DNA of 7,340 nt from Verrucomicrobiaceae bacterium UBA2429. GTDB taxonomy: Bacteria; Verrucomicrobiota; Verrucomicrobiia; Verrucomicrobiales; Verrucomicrobiaceae. Position 1 is the first letter of the stretch. The number at the start of each line of letters is the position of its first letter. A model generated the notes under the pieces. It made no database searches. It had not been told where the DNA came from and worked only from the letters and a program-made list of their open reading frames with translations. The stretch is taken from contig DDQZ01000002.1 of assembly GCA_002343505.1 (NCBI GenBank), forward strand, positions 36,240-43,579. Reading direction: 5' to 3'. Both the position numbers and the translations under genes were made by a program. Positions 1 through 4,991 of this stretch are shown here, one piece after another.

Positions 1-20
1 GGAGTTCAAGCTTCAGCTTG
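1..20. repeat. 20-bp palindromic dispersed repeat, copy 1
   Basis: The window opens with GGAGTTCAAGCTTCAGCTTG, which recurs at 4839-4858 with one difference (C to T at the fourteenth base). The core is an inverted repeat, CAAGCT (7-12) and AGCTTG (15-20), separated by two bases. Both copies lie outside genes and in the same orientation. The element may extend to the left of the window. It could be a small repetitive extragenic palindrome or a regulator site; the sequence does not decide between these. Confidence 0.6.
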
Positions 21-179
21 TTCCGGAAAAGTTCCGCAGCGGAGCCCCATCTCATGCGCCTGAAGGCTTCACTCCAACGGTTTTCAATCCGGCAACCGCT
101 CCCGCATCCAGTCCATCTTTCATCTTGCCAGTGCCCGCCGGGTGGCACAGCATCAAAGCCGTTTCCCACTCCTCCCGTC

Positions 180-566
180 ATGCTCAAGAAAAACTGGTAC
201 CTCCTCCTGCCATTGCTCCTCGTCGCCTTGCCGGGGCTGCTTTTTGGCTACTACACCCTGAGCTACGGCTACGGCCCGAAGGACGCCTGGAACGCCACGC
301 GCTACTTCCTCCAGTCCGGAACCCGCTACACGCAGAAATACGAGGAGTACAACTTCTCTCGCCTCAGGAACGGCACCGACGGGCGCGGCGTCTATCAAAT
401 CATGAAGATGCAGCCCTTCGAACGCCACGACAATGACTCCCGCTGGATCTATTCCCTGCCCAAACCCGGCTCCACCGCCTATCACGAGCGCGTCGTGCTT
501 CTGCAGCGTGACAAGGACAATGTGCCCCGCGTGAAGGGCCTCGTGCGCGGCTTCAAAATCCCCTGA
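180..566 (+). CDS. Small single-pass membrane protein of unknown function
   Basis: This is a 128-residue protein that I do not recognise. The N-terminus has two lysines (residues 3-4) followed by a strongly hydrophobic leucine-rich stretch at about 6-25. This suggests an uncleaved anchor or signal peptide with the rest outside the cytoplasm. The remaining ~100 residues are soluble, rich in tyrosine, arginine and aspartate, and contain no cysteine or known motif. The ATG at 180 is preferred because it puts the hydrophobic segment at the N-terminus. The same frame stays open upstream to an ATG at 18, but those extra 54 residues are proline/serine-rich and look like translated non-coding DNA. 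The stop is followed by a GC-rich hairpin, and the LysM gene begins 24 bp later, so co-transcription is likely. No Shine-Dalgarno sequence precedes the start; the leader is pyrimidine-rich. Confidence 0.7.
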   Translation: MLKKNWYLLLPLLLVALPGLLFGYYTLSYGYGPKDAWNATRYFLQSGTRYTQKYEEYNFSRLRNGTDGRGVYQIMKMQPFERHDNDSRWIYSLPKPGSTAYHERVVLLQRDKDNVPRVKGLVRGFKIP

Positions 567-568
567 CC

Positions 569-581
569 GGCGGCAGCCGCC
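569..581 (+). other. GC hairpin between the first two genes
   Basis: GGCGGC (569-574) and GCCGCC (576-581) are perfect reverse complements around a single A. A physical hairpin would have five pairs and a three-base loop. It sits two bases after a stop codon but is not followed by a T-run. It is better read as a possible attenuator, RNA-stability element or chance GC palindrome than as an intrinsic terminator. Confidence 0.25.
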
Positions 582-590
582 CTCCTCTTG

Positions 591-1064
591 ATGATCCACC
601 CCCGCCTCCTCCTCGCCGCATTCCCCGCCCTGCTCGCCGCCGGCCTCTCGTGCAACTCCGGCGTGCGCGGCGTGCCGCGCAACCTGCCGGTCATCAACAT
701 CCATGACACGCCGCGCACACCGCCGCATGGCATGTCGAAAAAAGACTACCCCTTCCATCCCGACACCGGCGACTACATCACCGCCTGGGCCGCCGTCGGC
801 GAGGCCGCCGCGACCGAGCGGGACATTGAGCGCTGGAGCAGCTCCCACGGCGGCACCATCTCCAAAAAGCAGCCCTCCCCGGTGCGCAAGGCGCCCTCCA
901 AGTCCTCATCAAAAGGCGGCTCCACCACCTACACCATCAAGCCCGGCGACACCCTTGGCGGCATCGCCGCGAAGCACAAGACCACCGTCGCCAAAATCAA
1001 GGCCGCCAACGGCTTGAAGTCGGACCTCATCCGCGCCGGCAAAACCCTCAAAATCCCGCGCTGA
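591..1064 (+). CDS. Exported LysM-domain protein
   Basis: This 157-residue protein ends in a single LysM module (about 113-156). The segments YTIKPGDTLGGIAAKH, TTVAKIKAANGL and IRAGKTLKIP follow the family pattern closely. LysM binds N-acetylglucosamine-containing glycans such as peptidoglycan, so the protein probably sits at the cell wall. The N-terminus is a signal peptide: Arg5 followed by a hydrophobic stretch to about residue 19. Cys21 could be lipidated, but the preceding Gly-Leu-Ser is a poor lipobox because Leu is at -2 rather than -3, so ordinary signal-peptidase cleavage is equally possible. Residues 85-112 form a Ser/Lys/Pro-rich linker. Residues 25-80 match nothing I know. A TTG at 588 lies directly before the ATG at 591; the ATG is taken as the start. 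The permease gene follows after 21 bp. Confidence 0.85.
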   Translation: MIHPRLLLAAFPALLAAGLSCNSGVRGVPRNLPVINIHDTPRTPPHGMSKKDYPFHPDTGDYITAWAAVGEAAATERDIERWSSSHGGTISKKQPSPVRKAPSKSSSKGGSTTYTIKPGDTLGGIAAKHKTTVAKIKAANGLKSDLIRAGKTLKIPR

Positions 1065-1085
1065 CGCGCCTTCCCCAGGCTGCCC

Positions 1086-2459
1086 GTGACCTCCCTCCTG
1101 CTGGTTGCCCTCGGCCTCGCCATCGTCCTGCTCGCGCTCATCCGGCTGCGCCTGCATCCCTTTCTGGCGATGATCCTCGCCGCCTTCGCCGTCGCCTTCG
1201 CCACGCCGCACGCCGCCCTGGAGGGCCAGGCCGCCGCCCAGGTGGAGGCCGGAAAGATCACCGCCAGGCAGGGCGCGGAGTTCGCCGCCTCCAAGGCGCC
1301 GGATCGCGTGCTTGCCGCCTTTGGCGACACCTGCGGAAAGATGGGCCTGCTCATCGCCATGGCCTCCATCCTCGGCAAGTGCCTGCTCGACTCCGGCGCC
1401 GCCATGAGCATCGTCCGCGCCGTGCTCCGCCTCTTCGGCCAGGCGCGCGTCCACCTCGGCTTCATACTCACCGGTTTCGGCCTGGCCATCCCAGTGTATT
1501 TCGACGCCGTCTTCTACCTGCTCATGCCCATTGGCAAAGCCATGGCGCGCGTCACGGGGAAAAACTACCTCCTCTACATCCTCACCATCGTCGCCGGAGC
1601 CACCATGGCGCACTCCCTTGTGCCGCCCACACCCGGCCCGCTTTTCGCCGCCAGGGAGCTCGGCGTGGACATCTCCACCATGATGCTCGCCGGCTCCGTC
1701 ACCGGACTCTTCACCGCCTCCACCGGCCTGCTCTGGGCCTTGTGGGCGAACCGCAAATGGAGCATCCCCCTGCCTGTTGACGCCCCGGACGAGGTGCTGG
1801 CTGAAGACCATCCCCTGCCTCCGCTCTGGCTTTCCCTCCTGCCCATCGTCCTGCCCGTGGCCCTCATCGCCTGGGGCACCGCCGTCAGCCCCCTGTGGTT
1901 CACTGACAGCAATGTCGCCCTCTCCCTCGGCGCCGTGGCCGGCATCTTCCTCCTCGCGCGCCACCGGCCCGCCGGCTCCGCCTCCGTCCACGACGCCGTG
2001 CAGGCCGCCATCCTCTCCGGCGCCGGCATCCTGCTCATCACCGCCGCCGGCGGCGCCTTTGGCAGCGCCCTGCGCCAGACCGGCGTGGCCGAGCTCATCC
2101 AGCAGATGGGCGGCACAGCCGCGCGGCATTGGGCGCTGCCCATCTGCTTTCTCGTCACCGCCCTGGTGCGCACCGCGCAGGGCTCCGCCACCGTCGCCAT
2201 GATCACCGCCGCGCCCATCGCAAAAGCCTTTCTCGACTCGGGCGACCTCGGCTTTCACCCCGTCTATCTCGCGCTCGCCGTCGGCTGCGGGTCAAAGCCC
2301 GTGCCCTGGTTCAATGACAGCGGCTTTTGGATCATCACCCGCATGACCGGCCTGCACGAGGGCCAGACGCTGCGCATCGTCACGCCCATGATGTCCCTCA
2401 TGGGGCTCGCCGGGCTGCCCGTCGTCATGCTCGGCGCCTGGCTTTGGCCCATGGTTTGA
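1086..2459 (+). CDS. GntP-family gluconate/carboxylate:H+ symporter
   Basis: This 457-residue polytopic inner-membrane permease has about a dozen hydrophobic segments. The GntP family imports gluconate and related sugar acids or hydroxy acids by proton symport. Family landmarks in order are: HPFLAMILAAF (24-34), GLAIPVYFDAVFYLLMP (132-148), TMAHSLVPPTPGPLFAA (173-189), RTAQGSATVAMITAAPI (362-378) and GCGSKPVPWFNDSGFW (400-415). Residues of about 45-76 form a hydrophilic Ala/Glu/Lys-rich insertion between the first segments, which the classical enterobacterial proteins lack. The charged stretch at 221-246 is probably a cytoplasmic loop. The start is GTG at 1086, which places the first membrane segment at residue 2 onward. 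The substrate cannot be read from sequence, and no gluconate kinase or dehydratase lies nearby. The next gene begins about 20 bp later. Confidence 0.9.
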   Translation: MTSLLLVALGLAIVLLALIRLRLHPFLAMILAAFAVAFATPHAALEGQAAAQVEAGKITARQGAEFAASKAPDRVLAAFGDTCGKMGLLIAMASILGKCLLDSGAAMSIVRAVLRLFGQARVHLGFILTGFGLAIPVYFDAVFYLLMPIGKAMARVTGKNYLLYILTIVAGATMAHSLVPPTPGPLFAARELGVDISTMMLAGSVTGLFTASTGLLWALWANRKWSIPLPVDAPDEVLAEDHPLPPLWLSLLPIVLPVALIAWGTAVSPLWFTDSNVALSLGAVAGIFLLARHRPAGSASVHDAVQAAILSGAGILLITAAGGAFGSALRQTGVAELIQQMGGTAARHWALPICFLVTALVRTAQGSATVAMITAAPIAKAFLDSGDLGFHPVYLALAVGCGSKPVPWFNDSGFWIITRMTGLHEGQTLRIVTPMMSLMGLAGLPVVMLGAWLWPMV

Positions 2460-2479
2460 CAAAAATCCGCCGCCCTGTC

Positions 2480-3298
2480 ATGGAGATACTCACTCCTCCG
2501 CGCATGAACGGCCTCCATCTCACCTTCCTCGGCACCGGCACCTCCGTCGGCATCCCGATGATCGGCTGCGACTGCGCCACCTGCCGCAGCACCGACCCGC
2601 GCGACAACCGCCTGCGCTCCTCCGTGTGGATGCGCGCGCCCGAGGCCGCCTGGGTCGTGGACACCGGCCCCGACTTCCGCACCCAGTGCCTGCGCGCCGG
2701 CATCCGCCGCCTGGATGCCGCCCTCTACACCCACCCGCACATGGACCACGTCACCGGCTTCGACGAGCTGCGCCGCTTCACCCCCGGCACCGACGACGCC
2801 ATCCCCATCCACGCCCTGCCCTCCACCCTCGCCGTCCTCGAACGCATGTTCGACTACGCCTTCAACGGCGAAAACCGCTACCGCGGCTATTTGAAGCCCT
2901 TTCCCAAACCCGTCCACGGCCCCTTTCACCTCGGCGAAACGTTCATCACCCCGCTGCCTGTCCGCCACGGCAAGGTCGAGACCACCGGCTATCTCTTCAC
3001 CCGCCGCGCGCGCAAGCTCTGCGCCTACATCCCCGACGCCAAAGAGCTGCTGGCAGAAACCCTCGCCGCCCTCGAAGGCGTGGACACCCTCATCCTCGAC
3101 GCCCTGCGCCACACCCAGCATCCCACGCATCTCACCTTTGCCGAATCCCTCGCCATCCACCAAAGCCTGCGCCCGCGCCAGACCTGGTTCACCCACCTGC
3201 AATGCGAGATCATGCACTCCATTGAGGAACCCCTCCTGCCCGGGGGAGTCCGCATCGCTTACGACGGCCTGGAACTCCACTGGCCCGACCCGGATTGA
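2480..3298 (+). CDS. PhnP-like metallo-beta-lactamase-fold phosphodiesterase
   Basis: This 272-residue cytoplasmic hydrolase has the metal-binding motif HPHMDH (residues 85-90). Further metal-site candidates are His163 (PLPVRHGKVETTGYL), Asp186 (YIPDAKE), Asp207 (LILDALR) and His239 (WFTHLQCEIMH). Near the N-terminus, LGTGTSVGIPMIGCDCATC carries Cys30, Cys32 and Cys35, matching the Cys cluster that binds a structural zinc in PhnP. The C-terminal LLPGGVRIAYDGLEL also parallels PhnP. PhnP cleaves 5-phosphoribosyl 1,2-cyclic phosphate during phosphonate degradation. No other phn gene is visible here, and close relatives are widespread outside phn operons, so the substrate is uncertain. Two in-frame ATGs are possible, at 2480 and 2504; the latter, giving 264 residues, begins nearer the first beta strand. 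Neither has a Shine-Dalgarno sequence. Confidence 0.87.
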   Translation: MEILTPPRMNGLHLTFLGTGTSVGIPMIGCDCATCRSTDPRDNRLRSSVWMRAPEAAWVVDTGPDFRTQCLRAGIRRLDAALYTHPHMDHVTGFDELRRFTPGTDDAIPIHALPSTLAVLERMFDYAFNGENRYRGYLKPFPKPVHGPFHLGETFITPLPVRHGKVETTGYLFTRRARKLCAYIPDAKELLAETLAALEGVDTLILDALRHTQHPTHLTFAESLAIHQSLRPRQTWFTHLQCEIMHSIEEPLLPGGVRIAYDGLELHWPDPD

Positions 3299-3317
3299 GT
3301 CAATGGCACGGCTGCAA

Positions 3318-3376
3318 GCCCGGCCAAAACCACCGGGCAGGATGAACACCGCCAAAGTTTTGGCAGCCCGCTTTGG
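3318..3376 (+). other. Inverted repeats downstream of the hydrolase gene
   Basis: The 108-bp gap before the M19 gene holds two short inverted repeats. The first is GCCCGG (3318-3323) with CCGGGC (3333-3338) around nine A/C-rich bases. The second is CCAAAG (3352-3357) with CTTTGG (3371-3376) around thirteen bases. Neither is followed by a clear T-run, so intrinsic termination is only a possibility. The gap length itself suggests the four-gene unit ends here. Confidence 0.25.
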
Positions 3377-3406
3377 AAATCCGCTTTCCCGCGCCGTTGG
3401 TTTCGG

Positions 3407-4747
3407 ATGTCGTCCCCTGGATTCTCCCGCCGCTCCCTTTTGCAAAAGCTGCCCCTCGCCGCGCTGGCGGGCGGCTGGAACATCCACGTCAAAGCGCAGT
3501 CGCCGCGCGAGATCTGGCGCACGGGCAATGAGGCGATAGACGGGCCGCGTGAGGTCGCGCTGAACCTGCTCAAGCCCGCGCAGGCGCAGCTCGAGCGGGC
3601 GTGGGAGCTGCACTTCGGCTCGGTGGTCTTCGAGTCCTACGGCTTCGCCCCGCGCTGCGCGATTGACGGGGAGCGCTTCAACGACGCGGTGCGGGAGGGC
3701 GCCTCCGCCGACGAGCTGGGCGACCTGCGCGAGTCCATGTCCATGAACGGCCACACGCGCAGCGAGCGGGAGAAGCGCGAGTTTTTCGAGGCCTTCCGCG
3801 CCGCCGGAGTCACCTGCATCTTCCAAAACGCCGGCGAGGAGGGCAGCGACCCCATGCGCCTGATCAAGCGGCTGGCGCACTTCACCCAGGCGGTGGATTT
3901 GCAGCCGGACCTGGTGAAGGTGCTGCGCGCCGCAGACGTGCCGGAGGTGAAGAAGGCGGGCAGGGTGAGCCTCTGCTTCACCGGCAACGGCATGCCCCTG
4001 CGCCAGGAGTGGAAGAGCGTGCGCGACGAGCTGCGCATGATCCGCATCTTCCACGAGCTGGGCATCCGCATGATGCATGTGACCTACAACCGCCGCAATC
4101 CGCTGGGCGACGGCGCGGGCGAGCCGCATGACGGCGGCCTCAGCGACTTCGGCGGCGCGGCGGTGGCGGAGATGAACCGCGCCGGTGTCATCGTGGACGT
4201 GGCGCACAGCGGCTGGAAGACCAGCCTCGACGCCGCCAAGGCCTCCGCCAAGCCCATGGTCGCCAGCCACAGCGCCTGCGCGGATGTCTATAAGCACTTC
4301 CGCTCCAAGCCCGACGAGGTCATCAAGGCCGTGTGCGACACCGGCGGCTACATCGGCATCTGCTGCATCTCCCGCTTCCTCGGCGGCAAGGGGGACATCA
4401 CCTCCATGATGGACCACCTGGATCATGTGCTCAAAAAGTTCGGCCCGGATCACGCCGCCATCGGCGTGGACACGGCCTACACCTCCCGCTTTGACAAGGA
4501 GGAGCGCGCCAGGGTGCTGCGCCGCCCGGACGGCAGCCCGGCCATCGGCGGCTCGGGGGACCGCTGGGAGCATCTGTGGCCGCAGGATGACTTCAAGACC
4601 ACGCTTGAGGCAGAGCGCAGCATCGCCTGGAGCAACTGGCCGCTTTTCACCCTCGGCATGGTCATGCGCGGCCACAGTGACGACGCCATCCGCCAGGTGC
4701 TCGGCGGCAATGTCATGCGCGTGCTCAAGGCCAACGAGACCGTTTGA
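3407..4747 (+). CDS. Tat-exported M19 (renal dipeptidase-like) protein with an incomplete metal site
   Basis: This 446-residue protein belongs to peptidase family M19, whose members hydrolyse dipeptides with two zinc ions. It starts with a twin-arginine signal, FSRRSLLQK (6-14), then a hydrophobic stretch and a likely cleavage after Val-Lys-Ala30, so export is folded and possibly with metal bound. The family core is clear: ELGIRMMHVTYNRRNPLGDG (217-236), HDGGLSDFGGAAVAEMNRAG (241-260), VDVAHSG with His267, ASHSA with His288, IGVD with Asp355, and the C-terminal GGNVMRVL. His267 and His288 correspond to His198 and His219 of the human enzyme. No His-x-Asp pair occurs in the first 150 residues, and the position expected for the bridging Glu (human Glu125) reads Thr192 in SLCFTGNGMPL. 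It may therefore bind one metal, use other ligands, or be non-catalytic. ATG 3407 is chosen because it places the Tat motif at the N-terminus. Confidence 0.82.
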   Translation: MSSPGFSRRSLLQKLPLAALAGGWNIHVKAQSPREIWRTGNEAIDGPREVALNLLKPAQAQLERAWELHFGSVVFESYGFAPRCAIDGERFNDAVREGASADELGDLRESMSMNGHTRSEREKREFFEAFRAAGVTCIFQNAGEEGSDPMRLIKRLAHFTQAVDLQPDLVKVLRAADVPEVKKAGRVSLCFTGNGMPLRQEWKSVRDELRMIRIFHELGIRMMHVTYNRRNPLGDGAGEPHDGGLSDFGGAAVAEMNRAGVIVDVAHSGWKTSLDAAKASAKPMVASHSACADVYKHFRSKPDEVIKAVCDTGGYIGICCISRFLGGKGDITSMMDHLDHVLKKFGPDHAAIGVDTAYTSRFDKEERARVLRRPDGSPAIGGSGDRWEHLWPQDDFKTTLEAERSIAWSNWPLFTLGMVMRGHSDDAIRQVLGGNVMRVLKANETV

Positions 4748-4838
4748 GCCGCCGCGCGGTCCCGGTCGCGGGGAGGAAGGACGCGCGTGATGCCGCTTTT
4801 CCGAAGCAGGGCGTTTTCATGCGCAAGCGCAGCTCGTT

Positions 4839-4858
4839 GGAGTTCAAGCTTTAGCTTG
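4839..4858. repeat. 20-bp palindromic dispersed repeat, copy 2
   Basis: GGAGTTCAAGCTTTAGCTTG is identical to positions 1-20 except for one base in the two-base spacer between CAAGCT (4845-4850) and AGCTTG (4853-4858). The substitution leaves the inverted repeat intact. Sequence flanking the two copies is not obviously related. Confidence 0.65.
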
Positions 4859-4877
4859 TGAAGCGCGTGTTTTCACA
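4857..4877. promoter_or_regulatory. Operator-like inverted repeat TGTGAA-N9-TTCACA
   Basis: Perfect six-base arms lie at 4857-4862 and 4872-4877 around nine bases, centred about 125 bp before the TIR start. The left arm overlaps the last two bases of the 20-bp repeat. The arm spacing does not match the CRP/FNR pattern (TGTGA-N6-TCACA; here the inner gap is eleven). It could be a regulator site for the TIR gene or a chance palindrome. Confidence 0.25.
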
Positions 4878-4991
4878 TGCCGCCCGCACTCGGCAGCTTG
4901 TGGCATCGCATGGAAACGCCCTGTTTTTCGAAGGGGCTGGCGCAAATAAATCTTGCCGCCGCCGCGCCCGCCTCCCTAACCTCCGCCCGCC

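Larger units (their letters stand above)
4748..4991. other. Palindrome-rich spacer upstream of the TIR gene
   Basis: This 244-bp stretch has no supported gene. It contains CCGCG/CGCGG (4752-4756 and 4767-4771), TGCGC-AA-GCGCA (4820-4831), the 20-bp repeat (4839-4858) and TGTGAA-N9-TTCACA (4857-4877). The only A/T-rich island is CAAATAAAT around 4943-4951, about 40 bp before the TIR start. It is the most plausible place for a -10 element, although no convincing -35 partner is seen. The leader just before the ATG is C/T-rich. Confidence 0.5.

Noticed and set aside
21..43. Small palindromes TTCCGGAA and TCCGC-A-GCGGA next to the first repeat copy
   Set aside because: They are short, are not repeated beside the second copy, and are expected by chance in GC-rich DNA.
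18..179. N-terminal extension of the first gene to ATG 18
   Set aside because: The added residues are Pro/Ser-rich, and they would bury the membrane anchor behind 54 residues that look like non-coding DNA.
909..2258. 449-codon open frame on the minus strand
   Set aside because: It is antisense to the clear GntP permease and the LysM module. The composition is His/Gly/Asp-rich shadow sequence.
2456..2461. Perfect TTGACA -35 hexamer
   Set aside because: It overlaps the permease stop codon, and no -10-like sequence lies at 16-18 bases; the nearest, GATACT at 2485, would need a 23-base spacer.
2264..4675. 803-codon open frame on the minus strand
   Set aside because: It lies antisense across three genes with strong family matches. 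Its translation is Ala/Gly/His/Val-rich low-complexity sequence, the usual shadow of C-ending codons in GC-rich DNA.
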